Source of the DNA: an uncultured Caryophanales bacterium | GTDB taxonomy: Bacteria > Bacillota_I > Bacilli_A > RFN20 > CAG-826 | Length of the DNA stretch: 64,000 bases | Direction: 5' to 3' | Assembly (NCBI GenBank): GCA_946407815.1 | Contig: CAMJPB010000001.1 | Location: forward strand, 1-64,000 | Part shown: positions 51,801 to 60,688 of the stretch, piece after piece | Numbering within the stretch: the first letter of the stretch is position 1 | How the letters are laid out: every line of letters begins with the position of its first letter | Made by a program: the position numbers and the translations under genes | The notes under the pieces: generated by a model | The model's input: the letters and a program-made list of their open reading frames with translations, nothing else | The model's database searches: none | Told to the model about the DNA's origin: nothing

Positions 51801-53202
51801 AAAACTTATTAATATTTCCAAGAAAACATTTATAGGTGTAGCAATATTGCTATTCCTTTTAATGGTTGCAGCTATTGTAATGACCTATGTTTTACCAAAA
51901 GGTAAATTCGAAGAAGTTGGTGGAGTAGTTGATTACACTCAATATACAAACTTAGGAAAAGCTGGTGGAATTCCTATTTGGAAAGGCATTCTTTCTCCAT
52001 TTCTCCTATTAGGAGCTGATGGCGGAATTACCATTATAATGCTCTGTGTTTTCTTATGCGTTATTGCTGGTGTTTTCCAAGCAATGAACGATAACAATGG
52101 TATTAAAGTTATTGTTAACCGCGTTATTAACAAGTTCCAAAACAGAAAGTTCTTATTACTTTGCGTTATTGCTTTAGTTTTCATGTTATTTGGCGCATTC
52201 CTCGGTCTTTTCGAAGAAATGCTTACCCTTTTACCAATTATCGCAATTCTTACACTTTCATTAGGTTATGACTCATTTACAGGCTTCTTAGTTTGCATTG
52301 TTGCTTGTGGATTTGGTTTCTCAAGTGCTCTTACTAACCCATTTACAGTCTTATTTGCATCTAACTTAATTGGTGCTGATCCATTCGCAAAAATTTGGTT
52401 CAGAATCATCATCTTTATCGTAATGTATGGCGTCATGGTTTTAACTATTTTCTTGTATACAAGAAGAATTAGTAAAAAACCAGAATCTTCACTTACCTTT
52501 GAAAGAGATAAAGAATTAAGAGATGAAGTCGTTGTTAAAGAAGAGATTCCTCACGAAAAGAAGATCTTCTGGTCTTATGTTGCTTTCTTTGCTTTAGCTT
52601 TAGTGACAATTATTGTTTGCTCAGCAGTGGAGGCTATTAGAGACTACACTGTTGTGGCATTAATCGCAGTCTTCTTAATCGCTGGTTTACTTCTTTCTTT
52701 AAATGCTGCTGATTGGAATGCTAAGAAAGTTTTCAAATCATTTGGTAAAGGTGTTGTTTCAGTTTTACCAACTTTAATATTCATATTAATGGCTTCTTCA
52801 ATTAAATACATTTTAGTTGAAGGAAAAGTCTTACCAACTATTGTAAATAGCATTAACGCTGCAGTTGTTGATAAAAACGTTTACTCATTAGTCTTTGTCA
52901 TCTTTGCAATTGTTATTGGTCTTGAGTTCTTTATTTCCTCAAGTACAGCTAAAGCTGTATTCGTTATGTCTATCCTTGGAGTTTTAACTCTTGGTATTTC
53001 TAAAGAAAGCCTTGTGCTTATTTATACACTCGCAGATGGTTATACAAACGTTTTATTCCCAACATCTCCAGTTTTATTAATTGGTTTATCAATGATGGGA
53101 GTTTCATACTTCACATGGCTTAAAAAGAGCTGGCCATTATTCTTAGTGACCTTCTCACTTGTCGCTTTATTCTTAGTGTTAATGGTTGTAATTGCATTCT
53201 AA
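51778..53202 (+). CDS. YfcC-family carrier (basic amino acid/ C4-dicarboxylate type)
   Basis: A 474-residue membrane protein of about 12 spans. The N-terminus, MTYVLPKGKFEE and the inserted loop before PFLLLGADGG, matches the YfcC/DcuC-like group. The central segment AFLGLFEEMLTLLPIIAILTLSLGYDSFTGF and the SALTNPFTV, SSSTAKAV and FPTSPVLLIGLSMMGV motifs are typical family elements. The group includes arginine/ornithine and dipeptide or C4-acid carriers; substrate unknown. The start lies inside the fusion gene (23-nt overlap), with site AAGGGAG upstream. Confidence 0.82.
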   Translation: METTTKNKKLINISKKTFIGVAILLFLLMVAAIVMTYVLPKGKFEEVGGVVDYTQYTNLGKAGGIPIWKGILSPFLLLGADGGITIIMLCVFLCVIAGVFQAMNDNNGIKVIVNRVINKFQNRKFLLLCVIALVFMLFGAFLGLFEEMLTLLPIIAILTLSLGYDSFTGFLVCIVACGFGFSSALTNPFTVLFASNLIGADPFAKIWFRIIIFIVMYGVMVLTIFLYTRRISKKPESSLTFERDKELRDEVVVKEEIPHEKKIFWSYVAFFALALVTIIVCSAVEAIRDYTVVALIAVFLIAGLLLSLNAADWNAKKVFKSFGKGVVSVLPTLIFILMASSIKYILVEGKVLPTIVNSINAAVVDKNVYSLVFVIFAIVIGLEFFISSSTAKAVFVMSILGVLTLGISKESLVLIYTLADGYTNVLFPTSPVLLIGLSMMGVSYFTWLKKSWPLFLVTFSLVALFLVLMVVIAF

Positions 53203-53205
53203 TAA

Positions 53206-53865
53206 ATGAAATATAAGTGTTTGATTTTTGATTTAGATGGAACACTCCTTGATTCTCTTCAAGGCATTTTAGATGCAGCCAATCTTTCCTTTGAGGAAAT
53301 GGGCTATAATGTTCATAGAACATTTGAAGAAGGAAAACACTTCATTGGTGCAGGTGCAATTGAGTTTGCTAGACGCGCAATGAAGGGGACAAATATTCCT
53401 TTAGAAAAAGAAAGAGAAATAATGGAACGCTTCTTAGTGAATTATCGTAGAATTCAATCAGAAGCCACCAAACCATTTAAAGGAATCCCTGAACTTTTAG
53501 AGGAACTACAAAAAGCAGGCTACTATCTTGCAATTGCCTCAAATAAACCTCAAGTTTTGTTAGAGCCAATTGTCGCTCAACTCTTCCCAAACATTAAATT
53601 TGATGTGGCCCTTGGTCAAAGAAAAAATAAACCTGAAAAACCTGATCCATTTATTATTTTTGAGATCATGAAGGCTTGTAAAGTTGAGCCTGATGATTGT
53701 CTTTATATTGGCGATTCTGAATACGATTATAAGACCGCTCATAACGCTGGAATTGACTCAGTAATTTGTAAATATGGCTTTGGATTTTATGACCAACCTT
53801 GGGTCAAAAAACCAACCTATTTGGTAGAGTCAGTTGAAGAGTTAAAAGAATTGTTATTAAAATAG
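53206..53865 (+). CDS. HAD phosphatase (phosphoglycolate phosphatase-like)
   Basis: A 219-residue HAD-IA hydrolase. Motif I DLDGTLLDSLQGI, the cap domain helices, motif II IASNKPQ and the final GDSEYDYKTAHNAGIDSV are all present. It removes phosphate from a small substrate such as phosphoglycolate or a sugar phosphate. The start is 3 nt after the YfcC stop, so it is in that operon. It ends at a terminator. Confidence 0.9.
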   Translation: MKYKCLIFDLDGTLLDSLQGILDAANLSFEEMGYNVHRTFEEGKHFIGAGAIEFARRAMKGTNIPLEKEREIMERFLVNYRRIQSEATKPFKGIPELLEELQKAGYYLAIASNKPQVLLEPIVAQLFPNIKFDVALGQRKNKPEKPDPFIIFEIMKACKVEPDDCLYIGDSEYDYKTAHNAGIDSVICKYGFGFYDQPWVKKPTYLVESVEELKELLLK

Positions 53866-53871
53866 GAAATT

Positions 53872-53894
53872 CCCAGGAAATCCTGGGTTTTTTC
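53872..53894 (+). terminator. Rho-independent terminator of the YfcC/HAD operon
   Basis: CCCAGG/CCTGGG stem with AAAT loop and six T. Confidence 0.85.
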
Positions 53895-53910
53895 GTAAAA
53901 TTTACTAGAT

Positions 53911-55161
53911 TTATTCGGTAATTTCGCCAGCTTTTTTAAGAGCGATTTTAGTGATAACTGGACCCGCTAATTCATAAATAATAGTGGCAGTTAAGATAAC
54001 AGCTAAAACTAAGGAAGCTTGTTGTGGATCTGGGAAAACTTTATTCGCAGTTGTGGCTAAACCAATTGCAACACCTGCTTGTGGGAATAAGGTAAATCCT
54101 AGATATTTTTGAACAGTTGGTTCAGCATGAGTTGCTTTGCTTGAGTAATAGGATCCAAGCCACTTACCAGCACATCTACCAAAGACATAAACTAAAGCGA
54201 TGATGATTAAAGTTAAAGCCTCTTTTGAAGCGAAGATTGTAATGTCTAAACTTGCACCAGAAATGACAAAGAAAAGCATATAAAGTGGTGGTGTAATTCC
54301 ATCAATTCTTTCAATTGTTCTTCCGGCATCCGCTCTAACATTAATAAATATTGCGCCTATCATCATGCATGCTAAAAGGGAAGAGATTGATACTTTCCAA
54401 CCTTTAATTTCGAATAACATTTCTAGACCAATAACTATAAAAATAGCGCAGATAATTAATATAGATCTATTTGCTCTAGATTTAAAAAATCTAAATCCTA
54501 AAGAAATACCAAAACCAAGTAATGCGCCTAGTGCAAGTGAACTGACTATTTCGACTAAAGGCCACACTAGAGTATCCATCACATTTAAGCCAGTTTTTGC
54601 AGATAAAGCTTTTGAAATAGAAAACAAAATTGCAAATGCAATAAGAGCAACCGCATCATCAAATGCAACGACAGGAATTAAAGTGTCAACAACAGGGCCT
54701 TTGGCCTTGTATTGTTTGACAACCATCAAAGTTGCAGCTGGAGCGGTGGCACAGGCGATTGCGCCGAATGTTAATATCAAAGATATTGGAAGTTCATTTC
54801 CTAAGAAAATATGAGCAATTAAAAGTGCGCCTATAGTCAAAATAGCGCCGCCTAAGGCTTCAGCAATTGTTATAACAAGTATCTTTTTACCGACTCTTTG
54901 AATGGCTTGCTTTTTAAAAGAACAACCAATCGTGAACGCGATAAAACCTAAAGCGATTTCGCTAATCCATTTAATCGCATTTATATTCGTTTCAGGATTA
55001 TCAACTGTCCATCCACCGATGTATTTTCCTAATAAATAAGGCCCAAAAATGATACCTGAAATAAGATAACCGGTAACATTAGGTAGTCTTAAAAGTTTCA
55101 TTAAACGAGAGCTTAATAAACCAACAAAAAGAGCTAACGCAATGCAAAGAATCTGATTCAT
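53911..55161 (-). CDS. Kef/CPA2-type cation/proton antiporter
   Basis: A 416-residue membrane protein with about 12 spans. Its CPA2 features include GLLSSRLMKLLRLPNVTGYLISGI, AIACATAPAATLMV (the motif after the ion-binding helix), and VVAFDDAVALIAFAILF with the conserved Asp pair of the ion site. It has no TrkA-N tail. It exchanges monovalent cations for protons. It follows a PII-like gene by 5 nt, which probably regulates it. Confidence 0.9.
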   Translation of the reverse strand: MNQILCIALALFVGLLSSRLMKLLRLPNVTGYLISGIIFGPYLLGKYIGGWTVDNPETNINAIKWISEIALGFIAFTIGCSFKKQAIQRVGKKILVITIAEALGGAILTIGALLIAHIFLGNELPISLILTFGAIACATAPAATLMVVKQYKAKGPVVDTLIPVVAFDDAVALIAFAILFSISKALSAKTGLNVMDTLVWPLVEIVSSLALGALLGFGISLGFRFFKSRANRSILIICAIFIVIGLEMLFEIKGWKVSISSLLACMMIGAIFINVRADAGRTIERIDGITPPLYMLFFVISGASLDITIFASKEALTLIIIALVYVFGRCAGKWLGSYYSSKATHAEPTVQKYLGFTLFPQAGVAIGLATTANKVFPDPQQASLVLAVILTATIIYELAGPVITKIALKKAGEITE

Positions 55162-55166
55162 TTTAT

Positions 55167-55499
55167 CTAGAAGCTACCTTCGAATTTTTCAATAGGAGTT
55201 TCGAACATTCCACCCTTAACTTTTTCAAAATTTCCCGTGATTTCCCGGATAATTTGACGAACTTCATCAATTTTTTCATCATCCAAAATGAAGTACAAAG
55301 TGGTGTTATGAACGAACTTTTTCTCTGAGATATGAGCGAGTGAAAAGAATGAGGGAACATCGTCTTCTTCATCTAGCATAAAATTATGGACTGATGTTGA
55401 ACTTAAAATGGTGCCGTTAAAGCCTCTATTTGAAAGTTCATGAATTACTTCTTCAGTCTCTGGTTTATTTTCTAAGACAACAAATAGTAGATGTTTCAT
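55167..55499 (-). CDS. PII-like protein paired with the antiporter
   Basis: A 110-residue protein with the PII-like ferredoxin-fold plan: KHLLFVVLENKPETEEVIHELSNRGFNGTILSS, then a flexible loop with an acidic patch (LDEEDDVPSFFSL), then TLYFILDDEKIDEVRQIIREI and GGMFETPIEKFEG. The T-loop region and the final glycine-proline stretch match PII-like proteins that bind nucleotides and regulate transporters. It is the first gene of a two-gene operon with the antiporter. Binding of cyclic di-AMP, ATP or bicarbonate is possible; the ligand is unknown. Confidence 0.72.
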   Translation of the reverse strand: MKHLLFVVLENKPETEEVIHELSNRGFNGTILSSTSVHNFMLDEEDDVPSFFSLAHISEKKFVHNTTLYFILDDEKIDEVRQIIREITGNFEKVKGGMFETPIEKFEGSF

Positions 55500-55544
55500 A
55501 ATTTACTCGCCTCTATCGCTAATATTATATGCTTTTTATTGTTT

Positions 55545-55640
55545 TTAACAATGTTGTTCAATAAGTTTCTGAAAAATAATGTGTGTTTTAGTTGTAATTT
55601 GAAAATTAGTCTATATGATTTATGTTAACAATTTTGTTAA
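55545..55640. promoter_or_regulatory. Pair of candidate operators in the divergent PII-like/ABC promoter region
   Basis: TTAACAA-tg-TTGTTCA (55545-55560, one mismatch in the dyad) and TTAACAA-tt-TTGTTAA (55625-55640, perfect), with starts 80 bp apart. The second touches the AAGGAG ribosome site of the ABC gene. A shared regulator of both genes is possible. Confidence 0.5.
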
Positions 55641-55653
55641 AAGGAGAAATTGT

Positions 55654-58600
55654 ATGCTAGAACTTCGGAATATTGTGAAGGACTATGTGAGTGGCAATAA
55701 CGTCACTCATGCACTTAGAGGCATTTCAGTCACCTTTAGAAAGAATGAATTTGTCTCGATTTTAGGCGCGTCCGGTTGTGGAAAAACCACATTGCTTAAC
55801 ATCATTGGTGGTCTTGATAGATACACCAGCGGTGATTTACTCATTTTAGGTAAATCCACCAAAGAATATAAAGACCGTGATTGGGATACTTACCGTAACC
55901 ACTCAATCGGTTTTGTTTTCCAAACTTATAATTTAATCGCCCACCAAAACATCCTTAAAAACGTTGAACTAGCATTAACAATTTCTGGAGTTTCTAAAGA
56001 AGAACGTAAAGAAAGAGCATATAAAGCTTTAAAAACTGTTGGCCTTGAAGGTATGGAAAAGAAAAAACCAAACCAACTTTCAGGTGGACAATGTCAAAGA
56101 GTTGCTATTGCTCGTGCTTTAATTAATAACCCTGAAATCCTTTTAGCAGATGAACCTACGGGAGCTTTAGATAGTGAAACTTCTGTCCAAATTATGGATC
56201 TTCTTAAAGAAGTCGCTTCTGATCGTCTGGTTATTATGGTTACCCATAACCCAGAGCTCGCTAATAAATACTCAACTCGTATCATTAATATGTCAGATGG
56301 ACTTTTAGTCCATGACTCTATGCCTTTCGACACTAAAGGCGAAAAGGCCGAGATAAAAGCTGAACAAAAAGCTGAAGCCAAGAAGGGAGAAGAAAATCCT
56401 GAAAAAGGTAAGAAAAAGAAAACTTCAATGTCTTTATGGACATCAATCGGACTTTCAACTTCAAACCTTCTCTCCAAGATGAAGAGAACCGTTTTAGTCA
56501 CAATTGCTGGCTCAATCGGTATTATCGGTGTCTCGGCTGTCCTAGCAGCGAGTCGCGGCATGAAGGATTATATTGCAGATTTACAAAACGATATGCTTTC
56601 CTCATACCCTCTTGAAATTGCTGAAGAATCTGTCGACTATACAGCTCTTATGAGCGGTATGAACCAAAATGACGCAAGAGAACACTTTGAGTTCGATCCA
56701 AGGGATCCAAAAGTCGGTGTTGATTCATTAATCAACTACTTAATGTCAGCCTATTCAGACATCACAAACGTTAAAACAAATACAATTGATGAGAAAATGA
56801 TGGCTTTCTTAGAAAGTGATGAACTTCCAAAACAAGACATTGGTGCAATTACGTATAACTATGGAATTGATCCTACAAATAATCTATTTGGTGCTTGGAG
56901 CGACTACACAAAAACAAGTAAATATTACTCATTTAATGGTATAACACAAGCTTACATTGCAGAGTTGAAAACTCTCGAAGATTTTGGCACTTATGCCTCA
57001 TTTGTTGACTTGTTCACATCATTCATGCATGAACTTCCAGACAATAATGACTACATCATGGATCAATATGATGTTATTGCTGGTAATGGCTATTCTGATA
57101 ACGTAAATGACCTTGTTCTTGTTGTTGACCAAAACACAACTTTGACTGATGTTCTTTTAGCCCAACTTGGCGTTTTTGATCACGATTCGTTCTTAAATGT
57201 TGCACTTTGTGCAATGCATGAACAAGAGAAGAAAAAAGAACCTGGTTACGAAAAACTCACAAAAGAAGAAAAAGAAGCTGCAATTCAAGCAGTTAGAGAT
57301 GAATACCCTTATTCAAGATCATTTACTTATGACCAAATCATTAACCGCGATTTCTATTACTTCCCACAAGAAACTCTTTATAAATATAATTCCCATGTTG
57401 CTGACGATGAAACAACATACTCATTTAACTTTACAAAGTTAGATGGCACAAATATTGATACATTTGCCACAATGCAACATCAAAAAATGGGTTTATATAA
57501 CTTATTATATGGAACCGTAATTATGGAAGAATCTTCTGATTTAGTTTCTAAATCTGTTATTTGTCTTCCTTTATCGATGATGGATCCAAATTATAAAGGC
57601 AAAGAAATCACATCTGAAGATGATTTATGCGGAGACACTTGGTACGCATTAGAATCAAACTATTTACTTGAAAACTTCAGCTATTTACTAAGTTTGATGA
57701 CAACAGGAAATTATGCTGAATTGTATTCAGAACTTACGACTCATGTTGTTTTTAATTTGAGACTAGAAGATCACGATACGTTTAAATTCGCTAGAGGCAT
57801 TTCTACTTCATATGGTGATGTCGATAAACACAAATGGACATCATCAGTTCAACAGATTCAAGGTTATTCATATCGTGCCGATGCTTCACCTGCGATGATT
57901 GAAAATTACAACAGTTCCGCTAATAAAGGTACGAAAATGCGTATTTCTTCAATCTTAAGATTGAAAGAAGGAAAGAGATTCGGTTCATTATCACGTGGAC
58001 TTTATTACTCACACGCATTCTCTGAAAAATTCATGGAAGATTCAAACAATTCAAAAGCTGACGTTACAAATGATTTTAAGAATTATCTTAAGACTGGTGT
58101 CACAACTTCTGAATATAAAGCTTACGTAACATTCAGCTTCTTAGATAGAGCTGGTGGTGGCGAAACTCCTTCAGAAGGCTATGCCTCGTCATTAAATGGT
58201 GATTTACAATCATCATTCAGTGATATTTTTGCAAGTTTTATGAATAGTGGCGCTTCTGAAGCAAACAACACACACTTTAGATCACTTTGTGGTTTAAAAA
58301 CTGTTTCTCATGGTCTTAACCCAGAAGATACAGAATTCAAAAAACTTCCAAGAGAAATTTCATTCTATCCAAAAACTTTTGAAGCCAAAGATAGACTTAC
58401 AAAGTATCTTGATAGATGGAATAGTGATGAGATTTTAACTCTTAATGGTGTTGAATATAGCAAGGCAAATCGTGATGATATCAGTTATACTGATACAATT
58501 TCACTTATTGCCTCAGTTGTTAATACATTTATTGATGCAATTACTGTTGCATTAATCGTCTTCACCTCATTGTCTTTAGTTGTTTCTTGCTTCATGATTG

Positions 58601-58941
58601 CAGTTATTACTTACATCTCAGTTGTTGAAAGAATTAAAGAAATTGGTGTTATTCGTTCACTTGGTGGTAGAAAAGGTGACGTTGCAGCCTTGTTCATAAT
58701 GGAAACATTTATGACTGGTTTATTCTCTGGTGTGTTTGGTATTGCGATGACTTATGTATTACAGCTCATAATCAACGTAATATTAAGCGCAGCATTTGGA
58801 ATTGCAATCATCCACTTAACAATCCCAACTGCCTTATTAATGATTGGTATTTCTGTTGGATTAAGTGTCCTTTCAGGTTTAATTCCATCACAAAGTGCAG
58901 CCCATAAAGACCCAGTTGTTGCACTCCGCTCAAATGAGTAA
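55654..58941 (+). CDS. ABC transporter with fused ATPase and FtsX-type permease (MacB-like)
   Basis: A 1095-residue single-chain exporter. ATG at 55654 has AAAGGAG before it; an upstream in-frame ATG at 55615 lacks a site. Residues 1-230 are an ABC ATPase: Walker A GASGCGKTT, Q loop VFQTYN, signature LSGGQCQR, Walker B ILLADEPTG and the H loop MVTHN. A Lys/Glu-rich linker follows, then one span (about residue 290), an extracellular domain of roughly 650 residues, and three C-terminal spans with the FtsX region ISVVERIKEIGVIRSLGGRKGDV. Family members (MacB, BceAB-like) export or release peptides and antibiotics from the membrane. The size of the extracellular domain suggests recognition of an envelope target. 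Confidence 0.9.
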   Translation: MLELRNIVKDYVSGNNVTHALRGISVTFRKNEFVSILGASGCGKTTLLNIIGGLDRYTSGDLLILGKSTKEYKDRDWDTYRNHSIGFVFQTYNLIAHQNILKNVELALTISGVSKEERKERAYKALKTVGLEGMEKKKPNQLSGGQCQRVAIARALINNPEILLADEPTGALDSETSVQIMDLLKEVASDRLVIMVTHNPELANKYSTRIINMSDGLLVHDSMPFDTKGEKAEIKAEQKAEAKKGEENPEKGKKKKTSMSLWTSIGLSTSNLLSKMKRTVLVTIAGSIGIIGVSAVLAASRGMKDYIADLQNDMLSSYPLEIAEESVDYTALMSGMNQNDAREHFEFDPRDPKVGVDSLINYLMSAYSDITNVKTNTIDEKMMAFLESDELPKQDIGAITYNYGIDPTNNLFGAWSDYTKTSKYYSFNGITQAYIAELKTLEDFGTYASFVDLFTSFMHELPDNNDYIMDQYDVIAGNGYSDNVNDLVLVVDQNTTLTDVLLAQLGVFDHDSFLNVALCAMHEQEKKKEPGYEKLTKEEKEAAIQAVRDEYPYSRSFTYDQIINRDFYYFPQETLYKYNSHVADDETTYSFNFTKLDGTNIDTFATMQHQKMGLYNLLYGTVIMEESSDLVSKSVICLPLSMMDPNYKGKEITSEDDLCGDTWYALESNYLLENFSYLLSLMTTGNYAELYSELTTHVVFNLRLEDHDTFKFARGISTSYGDVDKHKWTSSVQQIQGYSYRADASPAMIENYNSSANKGTKMRISSILRLKEGKRFGSLSRGLYYSHAFSEKFMEDSNNSKADVTNDFKNYLKTGVTTSEYKAYVTFSFLDRAGGGETPSEGYASSLNGDLQSSFSDIFASFMNSGASEANNTHFRSLCGLKTVSHGLNPEDTEFKKLPREISFYPKTFEAKDRLTKYLDRWNSDEILTLNGVEYSKANRDDISYTDTISLIASVVNTFIDAITVALIVFTSLSLVVSCFMIAVITYISVVERIKEIGVIRSLGGRKGDVAALFIMETFMTGLFSGVFGIAMTYVLQLIINVILSAAFGIAIIHLTIPTALLMIGISVGLSVLSGLIPSQSAAHKDPVVALRSNE

Positions 58942-58943
58942 AT

Positions 58944-58967
58944 AAAAAAGTGTTGTAAACACTTTTC
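58944..58967. terminator. Bidirectional terminator between the ABC and chromate genes
   Basis: AAAAGTGTT/AACACTTTT stem with GTA loop between the two converging genes. Confidence 0.85.
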
Positions 58968-59542
58968 TAAAAATAGTTAATCATAAGCCCGACAATAGCA
59001 GACATTATAACAATAATGACTGGTCCGGGCTTTTTCTTTAGCACGATTCTGGCGAGTAAGGTTCCGGCCACAATAATGACAAACATTTTGATATTCGTGA
59101 TATTTGGATTTATTGAGGCGTTCGCGCCTAAATTATAAGGGAATAATAGGTCTGCTAATAAAGTAAGAGCACTTGATGCAATTAAGGCAATTGCAACAAA
59201 TTTAACCCCACCTAAACTAGCTTGAACGAATCTATTCTTCATAAACTTCTTAAGAAGTACTGAAATTAAAAGAATAATAAGGAATGATGGAAGGACAACA
59301 CCAAGAGTGCAAAGTAGTGATCCCACAAATCCAGCCTGTGTAGAACCTACATAAGTTGCCATATTTATGGCAATTGGACCAGGAGTAACCTCAGAAACAC
59401 CAATCATATTTAAGAATTGGGCTTCATCCATCCAACCATGAGATAAAACAACTTCTCTAATAAGAGGAATCATCGCGTATCCACCTCCAAAGGTGAATAA
59501 GCCAATTTTGAAGAATTCAAAGAAAAGTTTTAGGTAAAGCAT
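58967..59542 (-). CDS. Chromate-transporter half protein
   Basis: A 191-residue half-size ChrA protein with about six spans. The N-terminal motif FKIGLFTFGGGYAMIPLIREVV and the later EVTPGPIAINMATYVG are the family hallmarks. Paired half-size proteins form a full carrier for chromate or a related oxyanion. It starts one base into the stop of the preceding half gene. Confidence 0.9.
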   Translation of the reverse strand: MLYLKLFFEFFKIGLFTFGGGYAMIPLIREVVLSHGWMDEAQFLNMIGVSEVTPGPIAINMATYVGSTQAGFVGSLLCTLGVVLPSFLIILLISVLLKKFMKNRFVQASLGGVKFVAIALIASSALTLLADLLFPYNLGANASINPNITNIKMFVIIVAGTLLARIVLKKKPGPVIIVIMSAIVGLMINYF

Positions 59543-60126
59543 TATTTTTTACCTCTTTTCTTTGGAATGATTCCATACACGACTAAGCCAAGTAATGCGC
59601 CTAATAAGATAAAGTAGATTGCGGAGAAACTAACGGAGAAGATAGTAAACAAAATCATTGTGGTGGTGACAACACTCATTACGATAACTCCAAACCAGTC
59701 TTTCTTGATATTTTTTACTAAAGTAAAAGTAACTCTCACAAGTAAGAAAACAACACCTACTTTAATTCCAGCAAATGCATACTTAACAGCCTCTACAGGA
59801 AGCACGTTTTCTAAGAATAAAGAAATAAGGTACATTAGGACAAATGGAGTAACAATGACTCCAAGTGTTGCAAGTACCGCACCTAAAAATCCGTTACGTT
59901 TATACCCGATATAAGTCGCTAAGTTAATTGCGATAGGACCTGGTGTAGATTCTGCAATAGCAGTGATCTCCATAAGTTCATCGTTATCAATCCACTTTTT
60001 ACGTTCAACAAGCTCGCCTTGAAGTAAAGTAAGCATTGTTGGTCCTCCTCCAATGGAAAATAGCCCCATTTTGAAGAAAGTTAGGAACAAAATAATAAGG
60101 TTTTTTAGCGAATTCTTCTTTTCCAC
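59542..60126 (-). CDS. Chromate-transporter half protein
   Basis: A 194-residue half-size ChrA protein, the partner of the gene that follows it on the minus strand. It has FKMGLFSIGGGPTMLTLLQGELV and ESTPGPIAINLATYIG. The two halves are similar but not identical, as expected for a heterodimer. In gut bacteria the physiological anion is not known, and resistance to chromate is not certain. The gene is divergent from the NUDIX gene and its start lies about 47 nt from it. Confidence 0.9.
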   Translation of the reverse strand: MEKKNSLKNLIILFLTFFKMGLFSIGGGPTMLTLLQGELVERKKWIDNDELMEITAIAESTPGPIAINLATYIGYKRNGFLGAVLATLGVIVTPFVLMYLISLFLENVLPVEAVKYAFAGIKVGVVFLLVRVTFTLVKNIKKDWFGVIVMSVVTTTMILFTIFSVSFSAIYFILLGALLGLVVYGIIPKKRGKK

Positions 60127-60172
60127 GTGGGAGATTATAGCATAATTTATAAATTTTGCTAAAATATATCAC

Positions 60173-60688
60173 ATGTCGAAACTCTTTAAGTACAAAGATG
60201 ACCAATACATGTTTAAAGGTGTGACCCACACTAGAGAAATTGTCCGCGCTATTTTGTTAGACGAAAATAACAACGTTTGTATTGAGAAATTAAAAGATGA
60301 TGATGGCTTTGGTCCAAGGGATTATTATGAAACTCCTGGTGGCGGAATAAAAGCTAATGAATCTCATGACGATGCTCTGCATCGAGAAATCGAAGAAGAG
60401 GTCGGCTATAAGTGTGAAGTACTCGCGCACATCGCTGATGTTCATGATTATTACAACCTTATTGGTCGCAAAAATCACAATTACTTCTATTTAGTAAGAA
60501 GAAAAGAAAAAGTTGAACAACATCTCGAGCCTGCTGAAAAGATTAGAATCGAAAAAATCATTTGGGTTCCAATTGATGAAGCAATTCGTTTATACGAAGA
60601 AATGCAAAATGTTTTAGTGGGCAAAATCGTAAAACAAAGAGAACTCCCAATCCTCAAACTCGCGAAGGAAATGATAGATAAATTATGA
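60173..60688 (+). CDS. NUDIX hydrolase
   Basis: A 171-residue hydrolase of nucleoside-diphosphate-linked compounds. The Nudix box is complete: GGGIKANESHDDALHREIEEEVGY, matching G-x5-E-x7-R-E-U-x-E-E-x-G-U with all metal-binding glutamates. The substrate, for example a mutated nucleotide or NDP-sugar, cannot be read. No ribosome site is seen before ATG. The stop overlaps the next gene's start by 4 nt. Confidence 0.9.
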   Translation: MSKLFKYKDDQYMFKGVTHTREIVRAILLDENNNVCIEKLKDDDGFGPRDYYETPGGGIKANESHDDALHREIEEEVGYKCEVLAHIADVHDYYNLIGRKNHNYFYLVRRKEKVEQHLEPAEKIRIEKIIWVPIDEAIRLYEEMQNVLVGKIVKQRELPILKLAKEMIDKL

